Below, in pieces: positions 1 through 6,207 of a stretch of DNA of 16,452 nt. The notes under the pieces are model-generated. The model searched no databases. It was not told the DNA's origin and was given only the letters and a program-made list of their open reading frames with translations. Both the position numbers and the translations under genes were made by a program. Each line of letters opens with the position of its first letter. Positions within the stretch are counted from its first letter, which is position 1. Origin of the DNA: an uncultured Alistipes sp. Lineage in GTDB: Bacteria > Bacteroidota > Bacteroidia > Bacteroidales > Rikenellaceae. The stretch spans positions 1 through 16,452 of the forward strand of contig CALDPX010000014.1 in NCBI GenBank assembly GCA_937911745.1. The letters are read 5' to 3'.

Positions 1-45
<45 letters not shown>

Positions 46-136
46 AAAAAAAGTTTTGTTAAAATCTTGGCTTGTTTCTCAAAGGCATTGAATTCAAAAA
101 CCTTGAATATTTTTGAACGTATTTAGCTGCTTCATT

Positions 137-149
137 ACTTCAAAGAACA
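137..149 (-). promoter_or_regulatory. boxA-like antitermination element in the rRNA leader
   Basis: On the minus strand this reads TGTTCTTTGAAGT, close to the rRNA boxA consensus (TGCTCTTTAACA in Escherichia coli; GTTCTTTGA is common in Bacteroidota rRNA leaders). It lies about 90 bases before the 16S 5' end and about 57 bases after the nearer promoter, the expected place for an Nus-factor antitermination site. The call rests on motif and position. Confidence 0.6.
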
Positions 150-205
150 AATTGTTCGCGATATTGTCGCTACGACTTCGCGCCGCTAACTTTCAAAGCG
201 GACTG

Positions 206-236
206 CAAAGGTAAGGACTTTTTTTTAACTTCCAAA
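206..236 (-). promoter_or_regulatory. rRNA promoter P1, proximal
   Basis: On the minus strand TTTG (233-236) is followed by exactly 19 bases and then TACCTTTG (206-213). This matches the Bacteroidota housekeeping promoter, -33 TTTG and -7 TAnnTTTG. The A/T-rich tract just upstream (237-260) resembles an UP element. Transcription would start near 200 and run leftward through the leader into 16S. Confidence 0.85.
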
Positions 237-322
237 TTTTTTTTCGAAAAAATCTCAAAAAATTTTTCAGTCGCAATCTATCTTAGAACTCGTGTGCTTT
301 CGTTATTTTTGGAAAGCGGATG

Positions 323-352
323 CAAAGGTAGCGACTTTTTTCAAACCTGCAA
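323..352 (-). promoter_or_regulatory. rRNA promoter P2, distal
   Basis: The minus strand carries TTG (350-352), 19 bases, then TACCTTTG (323-330), the same -7 octamer and spacing as the proximal promoter. An A/T-rich run precedes it (360-375). The immediate downstream sequence TACCTTTGCAnnCCGCTTTn is shared with P1, so the two look duplicated. Tandem promoters are usual for rRNA operons. Confidence 0.8.
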
Positions 353-353
353 G

Positions 354-550
354 CGTTCTGCAAAAAATTTTTCGAGGTATTTTTTAAGATTTTTTATAAA
401 CTCCTCATTTTGCGCATTTTATATATCTTGGTATTTTTCACATTTAACATTGGCTTAACATTGCCTTGCAAGTCACATGCTGACACAAACGTTGCATAGT
501 AGATAATATATATAGGTATAGGGGAAACGGTCATTATCACAAACACAAAA
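354..550. other. A/T-rich spacer, no gene seen
   Basis: Between the distal rRNA promoter and the terminator at 551 no convincing reading frame, tRNA or RNA structure is visible. The part up to about 435 is A/T-rich and may belong to the upstream activating region of the rRNA promoter; the rest is unremarkable. Confidence 0.5.
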
Positions 551-587
551 ATAATGGAGCCGAGCATCAGTTACTCGGCTCCATTAT
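551..587 (-). terminator. Intrinsic terminator after the small barrel gene
   Basis: A perfect 14-bp inverted repeat, ATAATGGAGCCGAG (551-564) with CTCGGCTCCATTAT (574-587), encloses a 9-base loop. Read leftward it begins 23 bases after the stop of the gene at 611-1102 and is followed by TTTTTGTG, so it fits a rho-independent terminator for that gene. It also separates that gene from the rRNA promoter region. Confidence 0.85.
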
Positions 588-610
588 GGTGTTTTATCTG
601 CAAAAAACTT

Positions 611-1102
611 TTAGAAGAAGTAGCGAACTGCAAGAGTTGTACTCGTCGAAAGCACGAAATTCACATATGCATTATCGAAGAGACTGCCAAAATTGAGAGA
701 GCAGAAGTTGGCCGTAACACCCCATCTATCGTTGATTGAATAGTTGAAAGAGGCGAGTTGGAGTTCCAATCCAAAATTGAAAGTGGAATCCGCATACTCA
801 TAGTCGCGCACACGGAAGTCCATAGCCAAACCGGGAGTATAACTAATTCCGTTGCTCACGGGCATCCAATAGCGTCCCACAGCCACCAAACCATAGTCAT
901 TAAATGCATTGTTGAAATCCAAACCAAGAGTTCCCTCGACAGAGATGTTATCTGCTACGAAGTAACCAAAACTTGGACGAATATAGAGGTTGTGTGTATT
1001 GGAGGTTGCGGAAAGATTGAGTGAGCCGCCCACCCACATTTGCTGTGCAAAAGCACCTGTTGTCATTGCCAATGCGGCAAGAATCATACAAAGTTTTTTC
1101 AT
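611..1102 (-). CDS. Small outer-membrane beta-barrel protein (OmpX/porin-like)
   Basis: A 163-residue protein with a clear signal peptide (MKKLCMILAALAMTTGAFA, cleavage before Q20), then alternating polar and hydrophobic stretches rich in aromatic residues and Gly, ending in YFF. A C-terminal Phe after an amphipathic strand is the usual barrel-assembly signal. About 144 mature residues would suit an eight-stranded barrel of the OmpX/OmpA-barrel class. Segments such as IRPSFGYFVADNISVEGTLG and LVAVGRYWMPVSNGISYTPG match the strand-turn-strand pattern of Bacteroidota barrel proteins. The exact role is unknown; small barrels of this kind act in envelope stability, adhesion or small-molecule passage. 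The ATG at 1102 is the only start giving an intact signal peptide. It stands alone, with its own -7 box upstream and a strong terminator downstream. Confidence 0.85.
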   Translation of the reverse strand: MKKLCMILAALAMTTGAFAQQMWVGGSLNLSATSNTHNLYIRPSFGYFVADNISVEGTLGLDFNNAFNDYGLVAVGRYWMPVSNGISYTPGLAMDFRVRDYEYADSTFNFGLELQLASFNYSINDRWGVTANFCSLNFGSLFDNAYVNFVLSTSTTLAVRYFF

Positions 1103-1145
1103 ATCTGTAACTGTTTATTATGGGTTAATAAATATCTTCTTAGTA

Positions 1146-1153
1146 CAAATGTA
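1146..1153 (-). promoter_or_regulatory. -7 box for the small barrel gene
   Basis: On the minus strand TACATTTG matches TAnnTTTG and lies 43 bases before the ATG at 1102. No good -33 TTTG stands at 19 bases (the bases there are TGAA), so only the -7 half is supported. The same A/T-rich spacer also carries a plus-strand TAAATTTG at 1178-1185, possibly a divergent promoter for the remnant at 1233. Confidence 0.5.
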
Positions 1154-1232
1154 TAAAAATTTTTTGAAATAATTCACTAAATTTGTGACAATTTTATAAC
1201 TTTTTCACACAAAAAGCCACTTGCGAACACTC

Positions 1233-1582
1233 ATGATAGAGAAACAAACAGCGCGCTCGAAAGGCAGCAAGCGCATATTACTTTTAGCGCTGTTTTGCAT
1301 ATCGAGTAATCTATTTGCCCAAAACGGATTTGTAGAATTGGGCTTGCGAGGTGGAGGCAACGCCACCTTCGGATCGTTCACGACCATGTCTTTGGTTGTG
1401 CAACACCATTTCACGCCTTCGGCACCATACGCGACGAATACTCCGCCCCGGCATACTTGTGCATCCGACTTGGCTCTGAGGATATGGAGTATGAGTGGAG
1501 GAAGATGAGAAACGAAAATGAGAAATTGAAAGATTCTTACCTCTCGCTACGCAAAATTCACTTCTTTGCCGTATCTTTGTAA
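1233..1582 (+). pseudogene. Probable broken exported protein gene
   Basis: From ATG 1233 the frame encodes a basic N-terminus, a hydrophobic stretch (RILLLALFCISSNLFAQ) resembling a signal peptide, then GFVELGLRGGG and TTMSLVVQHHF, which look like the first strands of an exported barrel protein. After about 1424 this frame turns into Pro- and Ser-rich sequence without character and stops at 1508. The next frame is open across the join and continues with FHAFGTIRDEYSAPAYLCIR and a charged tail to TAA at 1580-1582. I read this as a short gene with a one-base frameshift, or a larger gene that has lost its middle. Upstream TTG 1221 is also in frame but unnecessary. The family is not recognised. 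The alternative is that only the first frame is expressed as a short exported protein. Confidence 0.4.
1572..1579 (+). promoter_or_regulatory. -7 box for the polyprenyl synthase gene
   Basis: TATCTTTG matches TAnnTTTG and ends 38 bases before the ATG at 1618. No TTTG lies at the standard spacing, so the upstream half is weak. The box falls within the last codons of the remnant's second frame, a hint that this tail is no longer coding. Confidence 0.5.
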
Positions 1583-1617
1583 CCGCTTTTGCTACTCAGA
1601 ACGCAAGCAAACCTTAA

Positions 1618-2610
1618 ATGAAAGAGAACAGACCTATAACACTTGCCGAGATTAAGGCTCCTCTGGCGGAGGAGATGGCAGCTTACGAGCATTTCCTCAG
1701 AGAGGCTCTCCACTCCGAGAGTCGTTATTTCGACGACATCCTGAAATATATCTTCGACAACCGCGGCAAGGGTGTGCGCCCTACGTTGGTGATGTTGTGG
1801 GCTAAAATGCTCTCGGGCGGCAAACCTTTCGACAAGAGGGTGCTGCTCTCGGCATCGCTCATCGAACTCATCCACACCGCCTCGCTCGTGCACGATGACG
1901 TGATTGACCGCGCCAATCTACGCCACGGAAAGGCTTCGGTGAATGAACAATATGGCGGCAGGAACGCTATTCTCACGGGCGACTTCATCCTCTCACGCAT
2001 CTTCGAATTGGGTATGGAGAGTATGGAGTTCGACATCCTGACCTACGTTTCCCACTCCATCAAGTGGCTCTGCGAGGGCGAGGTTATTCAAGACGAGCAG
2101 ACCAAAACGCTCGGAATGACTCACGAACGCTACTACGAGATAATAGACAAAAAGACCGCATCGCTGCTGGCAATCAGTTGTGGTGTGGGTGCTCTTGCTG
2201 CCAAAGCCAAAGCCGCCGAAGTGGATGCAGCCTACGAGTTTGGTCGCAATATAGGTATGGCATTCCAGATTAAGGACGACATCCTCGACTACGCTGCTGC
2301 CGACCAGACGGGTAAGCCCACTTGTGCCGACCTCAGGGAGCACAAAATCACACTCCCGCTCTTGGAGGCTCTCTCGCAGATGGATGCCGAGGAGGAGCAA
2401 CATACCCGCCAGGCAGTCGGTAAGGGCGATGATGAGGCTATTGCACTCATTCAGCAGAAGATAGAGAAATATGGTGGCATAGAGCGTGCCGAAAGGATTA
2501 TGGCAGAGTATATCGCCTCTGCCAAGGAGGCACTCTCCCTCTACCCCGCTTCGGAGTATCGCACCGCCTTGGAGGCTATGTGCGACTTCTTGGCTCAGAG
2601 GAAGAAGTAG
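1618..2610 (+). CDS. ispB: Long-chain polyprenyl diphosphate synthase
   Basis: A 330-residue trans-isoprenyl diphosphate synthase. It adds isopentenyl diphosphate units to an allylic diphosphate, giving the side chain of menaquinone, the quinone of this group. Seen in order: GKGVRPTLVM (50-59) binding diphosphate; the first Asp-rich motif DDVID (93-97) followed by R98 and R102; KKTASLL (178-184); and the second Asp-rich motif FQIKDDILDY with D220, D221 and D224. All magnesium-binding aspartates are present, and the length is usual for the octaprenyl/heptaprenyl class. The residues four and five before DDVID are Ser and Ala, small side chains that in this family allow a long product; short-chain farnesyl synthases carry bulky residues there. 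Exact chain length cannot be read from sequence. The ATG follows an A-rich stretch without a Shine-Dalgarno. A terminator follows 20 bases after the stop. Confidence 0.92.
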   Translation: MKENRPITLAEIKAPLAEEMAAYEHFLREALHSESRYFDDILKYIFDNRGKGVRPTLVMLWAKMLSGGKPFDKRVLLSASLIELIHTASLVHDDVIDRANLRHGKASVNEQYGGRNAILTGDFILSRIFELGMESMEFDILTYVSHSIKWLCEGEVIQDEQTKTLGMTHERYYEIIDKKTASLLAISCGVGALAAKAKAAEVDAAYEFGRNIGMAFQIKDDILDYAAADQTGKPTCADLREHKITLPLLEALSQMDAEEEQHTRQAVGKGDDEAIALIQQKIEKYGGIERAERIMAEYIASAKEALSLYPASEYRTALEAMCDFLAQRKK

Positions 2611-2629
2611 TGGTACGCCACGACAAAGC

Positions 2630-2663
2630 AAGCCGCCCCAACCGACAATGGTTTGGGCGGCTT
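2630..2663. terminator. Bidirectional terminator between converging genes
   Basis: AAGCCGCCCCAACC (2630-2643) pairs with GGTTTGGGCGGCTT (2650-2663) across a 6-base loop with one mismatch. It lies between the plus-strand synthase stop at 2610 and the minus-strand lipoprotein stop at 2689. T-rich bases follow on the plus side and AAAG-type sequence precedes, so it probably serves both converging genes, best for the plus strand. Confidence 0.75.
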
Positions 2664-2688
2664 TATCATTTCGGCGCATCACAACACC

Positions 2689-4695
2689 CTATTCGGGAGT
2701 TACATCGCCGGGGTTGTAGATGGGCATATCCGGCATAAGCGACTCTATGCGTCCTGTCCAATCTATATTAAACTCCCTTCCACTCTCAGTCACTGCATGG
2801 ATGGAGATTTGGTAATCACTACCCACGTGTTTCACTTCAAAGGTTGCCTCCTTATATAAATCAGGTATTAGTTGTTCTTGTTCAATATAATAGAAATGTG
2901 AATTGCTATCGAGGGTATAATTATCTGTTCCATTGAGAGTGTATATTCCCTCGGGAATGATGTATTTCGCACCTCCACAATTGAAAAGGAAGCAATGTGA
3001 CTCATCTACGCCATAACTTCTGGTATAATGGATATAGACTTCAAAATCATGATAGGGTGTTCCACCGTAGCCATATACCTCATATGAAGCCTCGGGACCG
3101 GGAGTTTCATCGCCGGGATTGTAGATGGGGTAATCAGACAAACCTGCCTCTATGCGTCCTGTCCAATCAACATCGAACACATCGCCATTCTCCCCCACTG
3201 CGTGGGCGACAATATGATATTCGTTGCCGATATGCTCTACAACCATAGATGCCTCCACAAAAACGGACACCACCGGTCTCTCCGTATCTGAGTAGTAAAT
3301 AAACATAGAATTACCATTCTCAATGTATTTAGACTCTCCATTGAGCAAATACTCTCCCTCGGGAATGATATATTTCTCATCTCCACACTCCAAAGTAAAA
3401 ATAACCTCTTTGTAAACGTCTATCTGGAATATCACTTGCAGTGGCACCGCTCCCCCACCGTAGCCATAGACACGTTCGAAGGGCATAAGCTCGGGAATTT
3501 CATCGCCGGGGTGATAGATAGGGAAAACGGATTGACTGGTATCTGCTCGCCCTGTCCAATCTACCTTATAAACACAACCCTCCGAATCCTCTGCATCAAG
3601 CACCATTCTATACTCATTGCCCACATATTCTACAACGAGGGTGGCTTTCACGATATCTGCTATGTGGTCTCCACCAAAACTCATCACACAAACGCGGTCT
3701 TGAATTATGGTCTCTGCATCCAAGTCATATCGTCCTTCGGGCAACAAACCATTGGTATCGTCATCCGTATCAACAGATATTAACAACCGTCGCAACTCTG
3801 TGCCATCGGAGAAACAGAAATACACATCATAGTCAGTCTCCCAAAAATTAACTATTACTCCATAATCGAGAGCAAACCTCATTCCTGTTTCGGATTCGGG
3901 AGTTTCCTCACCGGGGTTGTAGAAAGGATATTTGTCACCCCTTTCTATCTGTCCCGTCCACTCATACGCAAAGACTTCGCCATCTTCGTAGCCCTCGGCT
4001 GTGGCAACAAACTGATACTCATTACCAATATGTTTCACTTCGAGCGAGGCTTTCTTAAAGTCTTTTACATAGCGACCAATATCATTGATATAGATAAATC
4101 CCGACTGACCATTTGTCACCTCATCCCCATCATCGCCATAGAGATATGTACCCTCGGGGATAACTCGCGAGCCTTCGATGCCACGAACATTAAACCTTAC
4201 CTCCACAAACTCTTCACCCTCCACTTGAAAGTAAATGTCAAAGTGTGTTGCAAAAGTCTTTCCGTAATAGCCATACACGCCTACAACGGTTGAAAGTTCC
4301 GGCTCGGTGACGGGCTCCTCGCCGACAAAAATCTCTTCTAACTCCATTGTCTGTGTGCCGTCTTTGGATATTGCCACTACCCATATACATTTGGAGTCAT
4401 TCCAGGGCATTGTATACTCCACCACTATCGACTCTTCGGTGAACCTCGTACCATTCTCCACGACATAGTTCATTCCGTCGATTGCATCGCCAATGTACCA
4501 ATAGCCCTCAACAGCATTCTGGGTTGTGATGGTGAAACTAACAACGTTCGCAGGCTTGCCCTCCACCTCGTTCTTTACAATCGTCACCTCGGGCTGTATG
4601 GATGGTAAAGGCTCTTCATCGTGCCTCTGACAACTTGCCGCCGCACCAACCATTACCATCGCCAGCAGGGCGTAAAATAGACTCTTTGCTTTCAT
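2689..4695 (-). CDS. Large surface lipoprotein of four ~133-residue repeats
   Basis: A 668-residue lipoprotein. The signal peptide ends in lipobox AASC with Cys22; the next residues QRHDEE are acidic at +4 to +6, resembling the lipoprotein export signal that sends Bacteroidota lipoproteins to the cell surface. Residues ~30-130 form a unique N-terminal domain. The rest is four tandem units, about 134-267, 268-402, 403-535 and 536-668. Each has the order VYGYGG, an aromatic strand region, IPEG-Y-L, a segment like VEHIGNEY, then DWTGRIE and PIYNPGDETPE. Unit 2 has lost VYGYGG; the others keep it at 140, 409 and 540. The conserved Trp is at 246, 380, 511 and 646. The protein ends exactly at a unit boundary (NPGDVTPE). 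Units look all-beta and adhesin- or binding-like, but I recognise no named domain and cannot assign a ligand. It is a single gene with its own promoter. Confidence 0.85.
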   Translation of the reverse strand: MKAKSLFYALLAMVMVGAAASCQRHDEEPLPSIQPEVTIVKNEVEGKPANVVSFTITTQNAVEGYWYIGDAIDGMNYVVENGTRFTEESIVVEYTMPWNDSKCIWVVAISKDGTQTMELEEIFVGEEPVTEPELSTVVGVYGYYGKTFATHFDIYFQVEGEEFVEVRFNVRGIEGSRVIPEGTYLYGDDGDEVTNGQSGFIYINDIGRYVKDFKKASLEVKHIGNEYQFVATAEGYEDGEVFAYEWTGQIERGDKYPFYNPGEETPESETGMRFALDYGVIVNFWETDYDVYFCFSDGTELRRLLISVDTDDDTNGLLPEGRYDLDAETIIQDRVCVMSFGGDHIADIVKATLVVEYVGNEYRMVLDAEDSEGCVYKVDWTGRADTSQSVFPIYHPGDEIPELMPFERVYGYGGGAVPLQVIFQIDVYKEVIFTLECGDEKYIIPEGEYLLNGESKYIENGNSMFIYYSDTERPVVSVFVEASMVVEHIGNEYHIVAHAVGENGDVFDVDWTGRIEAGLSDYPIYNPGDETPGPEASYEVYGYGGTPYHDFEVYIHYTRSYGVDESHCFLFNCGGAKYIIPEGIYTLNGTDNYTLDSNSHFYYIEQEQLIPDLYKEATFEVKHVGSDYQISIHAVTESGREFNIDWTGRIESLMPDMPIYNPGDVTPE

Positions 4696-4755
4696 AACTC
4701 ATGCTTGTTTATTACTCTTTTTCTATATTGTAATTATTTCAAATTGATTATAATT

Positions 4756-4786
4756 CAAAATTAATAATTATTTTTGAGAATACAAA
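4756..4786 (-). promoter_or_regulatory. Promoter of the repeat lipoprotein gene
   Basis: On the minus strand TTTG (4783-4786), 19 bases, then TAATTTTG (4756-4763) gives a full match to the Bacteroidota promoter with ideal spacing. It lies 60 bases before the ATG at 4695 in an A/T-rich stretch. No other promoter in the window outside the rRNA operon fits as well. Confidence 0.8.
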
Positions 4787-4895
4787 TCAGTGTGGTCGAA
4801 AAAATGCTCTTGCGTGGCGTTTTTTTGCAACACGACAGACAAGAATGGGCGTAGAATTGGGAGAAATGAGAGAAATGAGAGAGGAGAACCACACA

Positions 4896-4931
4896 ACCCT
4901 CCCCTAAGTTAGGGGAGGGTCCGCGAAGCGG
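4896..4931. repeat. Perfect palindrome of a dispersed-repeat type
   Basis: ACCCTCCCCTAA (4896-4907), one base, then TTAGGGGAGGGT (4909-4920) is a 12-bp perfect inverted repeat. It is followed directly by a small second hairpin, CCGC-GAA-GCGG (4921-4931), and GGGAGAGGTCT. In a spurious reading frame it gives PSPNLGEG, a string I associate with false ORFs from intergenic repeats in many bacterial genomes. I therefore read it as a REP-like dispersed element, not a terminator: no gene ends near it and no T-run follows. Confidence 0.6.
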
Positions 4932-4943
4932 GGGAGAGGTCTG

Positions 4944-5024
4944 TACCCTTGTTACCCTTGTTACCCTTGTTACCCTTGTAACCCTTGTTACCCCTGTAAT
5001 CCCTGTAACCCTTGCAACCCCTAC
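4944..5024. repeat. Minisatellite: nine 9-bp units
   Basis: Nine contiguous 9-base units occur: four identical copies of TACCCTTGT, then AACCCTTGT, TACCCCTGT, AATCCCTGT, AACCCTTGC and AACCCCTAC. Divergence grows rightward, so expansion probably occurred at the left. It starts 13 bases after the palindrome and lies between two divergent genes, about 160 bases upstream of the lipoprotein promoter and 115 upstream of the kinase promoter. A purine-rich 9-base pattern (GAGAAATGA twice, then GAGAGGAGA) also occurs at 4861-4887. No gene reads it: the frame that does (VTR repeats) has no other coding signs. Confidence 0.9.
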
Positions 5025-5138
5025 AATAAAATCGAGTTGCCCACCAACCTCAGACGATTCTCCCCCATACATCCTCGCCTTTTCGAGCGGTTTGGGATAA
5101 TTATTTTTATTGGGGCGCGAGATTTGCAGAAAAATTAC

Positions 5139-5146
5139 TATATTTG
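5139..5146 (+). promoter_or_regulatory. -7 box for the kinase/partner unit
   Basis: TATATTTG matches TAnnTTTG and ends only 8 bases before the ATG at 5155. If it is used, the transcript would begin within a few bases of the start codon and be nearly leaderless. No TTTG lies at 19 bases; TTG at 5110 is too far. Confidence 0.5.
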
Positions 5147-5154
5147 CAATTACT

Positions 5155-5724
5155 ATGCGAAGACTTTACATCATAGCGGGCTGCAATGGGGCGGGAAAAA
5201 CCACTGCCTCCTATACGATGTTGCCCGAAATGCTCGATTGTCGCGAATTTGTCAATGCTGACGAAATCGCCAAAGGTCTTTCGCCATTCAACCAGGAACG
5301 TATGGCTATCGAGGCAGGTCGCATAATGCTTCAACGTATGGAGGACCTGCTCAGCCAAGACGAGGATTTCGCCTTCGAAACCACCCTCGCATCGCGCTCC
5401 TACACACAATTTATCGAGAAGGCTCACGCCAAAAACTACTTTGTCACGCTGCTATTTTTTTGGCTTCCCTCGCCCGAACTTGCCATTGAGAGGGTTGCTA
5501 CGCGCGTTGCCGAGGGTGGACACAACATTCCCGAAGATGTCATACGCCGCCGCTATGACAGCGGTATCCGCAATTTCAAGGCACTCTATATGCCCAACTG
5601 CGACTTCTGGACCATCTACGACAACAGCGGCACCGATGGTGTAAAGCAGATTGCTTGGGGACAAGGCACCCTCATAAGGGAGATTTTGGAGCCTGAGTCG
5701 TATAAAAAAATTATGGAACTATGA
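5155..5724 (+). CDS. Zeta-toxin-family P-loop kinase
   Basis: A 189-residue P-loop protein of the zeta toxin family, whose studied members (zeta, PezT) phosphorylate UDP-N-acetylglucosamine and so block cell wall synthesis. Seen: Walker A GCNGAGKT (9-16) straight after the first strand; FVNADEIAKGLSPF, the usual zeta-family segment after the first helix; FAFETTLASRSY, the substrate-loop region; and VATRVAEGGHNIPEDVIRRRY, holding the arginines expected to contact phosphate. The length suits compact stand-alone members rather than the ~280-residue plasmid zeta. ATG 5155 is preferred over 5110 because the P-loop strand then begins at residue 4, as in the family, and a -7 box lies just upstream. 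Its stop overlaps the next gene's start (ATGA). Whether it is toxic, and on which sugar nucleotide it acts, cannot be told from sequence. Confidence 0.85.
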   Translation: MRRLYIIAGCNGAGKTTASYTMLPEMLDCREFVNADEIAKGLSPFNQERMAIEAGRIMLQRMEDLLSQDEDFAFETTLASRSYTQFIEKAHAKNYFVTLLFFWLPSPELAIERVATRVAEGGHNIPEDVIRRRYDSGIRNFKALYMPNCDFWTIYDNSGTDGVKQIAWGQGTLIREILEPESYKKIMEL

Positions 5725-5897
5725 GCGAAGTGGATTTAACACAATTACAGGAGAAGATAGATAATGGTGTGCGCCTTGCGCAACGCCGTCTTATTGAGCG
5801 TACCATTAAAGAAAATGGCGACTTGGTGGTGGAGCAGGATGGCGAAATCATCCACATCGGAGCCGAACAACTCGAAGAGTTGTGCGTGGAAAGTTAA
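5721..5897 (+). CDS. Small acidic partner of the zeta-like kinase, possible antitoxin
   Basis: A 58-residue protein starting at the ATG that overlaps the kinase stop by four bases, so the two are translationally coupled. The first ~30 residues (LTQLQEKIDNGVRLAQRRLI) look helical and amphipathic. The second half (LVVEQDGEIIHIGAEQLEEL) looks like a beta hairpin followed by an acidic helix. From memory, small proteins with this plan (helix, then VV..dG.iv.I..eel) commonly follow stand-alone zeta-like kinases. By position it could be the antitoxin or a regulatory partner. The order is kinase first, the reverse of epsilon-zeta operons. Its length is below many gene callers' limits. The function is inferred only from linkage. 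Confidence 0.7.
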   Translation: MSEVDLTQLQEKIDNGVRLAQRRLIERTIKENGDLVVEQDGEIIHIGAEQLEELCVES

Positions 5898-5935
5898 TAC
5901 ACTCCTCCACTACACCGATAACATACATATAATAT

Positions 5936-5964
5936 AAGGTGCACCCATAACGGTGCACCTTTTG
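5936..5964 (+). terminator. Terminator of the kinase/partner operon
   Basis: AAGGTGCACC (5936-5945) and GGTGCACCTT (5952-5961) form a perfect 10-bp stem with a 6-base loop. The stem runs into TTTTG. It starts 38 bases after the small gene's stop and closes the two-gene unit. The A-rich left side may give weak termination for leftward read-through. Confidence 0.85.
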
Positions 5965-6078
5965 TGTTGAATGTCCCCACCGACTTAGTGGATGGGTATG
6001 GTTGTCGTCTTATCCCATATCTCTCATATCTCCCATAAGCCTAATATGCCTTAGGACTATTGACGTTAGACGTTAGAT

Positions 6079-6206
6079 AAAAAAACGCATAGAACGCGAT
6101 GGATGCAAGGCTTACGAGAAAGCGGAGTCCGCAGTTTGCTTAACGCAAATGAGGAACTCCGCTTATCGAAGTATAACGCCGCAGACGCGCGTTATATGTG
6201 TTTTTT
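6079..6206. repeat. Nested-hairpin repeat element, copy 1
   Basis: An element of about 127 bp that folds on itself at several levels. Ends: AAAAAACGCATAGAACGCG (6080-6098) and the inverted CGCGTTATATGTGTTTTTT (6188-6206), 17 of 19 complementary. Middle stem: AGCGGAGT (6121-6128) with ACTCCGCT (6156-6163). Core: GCAGTTTGC-TTAAC-GCAAATGAG (6131-6153), in which TTTGC pairs with GCAAA and a G is bulged on the left side. Copy 2 follows after a single base. The A-run at the left and T-run at the right would let the hairpin end transcription on both strands. It does not code: no frame crosses it with any signs of a protein. Confidence 0.85.
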
Positions 6207-6207
6207 C

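Noticed and set aside
554..739. A 61-codon plus-strand frame
   Set aside because: It begins in the terminator hairpin and lies antisense to the barrel gene.
1993..2682. A 229-codon minus-strand frame
   Set aside because: Antisense to the polyprenyl synthase and running through its terminator; composition is not protein-like.
4944..5024. CRISPR array
   Set aside because: Units are 9 bp and contiguous with no spacers, and there are no cas genes.
4761..5072. A 103-codon minus-strand frame with VTR repeats
   Set aside because: It is made of the 9-bp repeats and the palindrome (PSPNLGEG); no start signal, no domain, and it contains the lipoprotein promoter.
5110..5154. Earlier start for the zeta-like kinase
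   Set aside because: The 15 extra residues would cover the -7 box and precede the P-loop strand, which in the family begins close to the N-terminus.
6042..6057. Small inverted repeat CCTAA/TTAGG near the hairpin elements
   Set aside because: Only 5 bp with no T-run and no relation to the repeats; probably chance.
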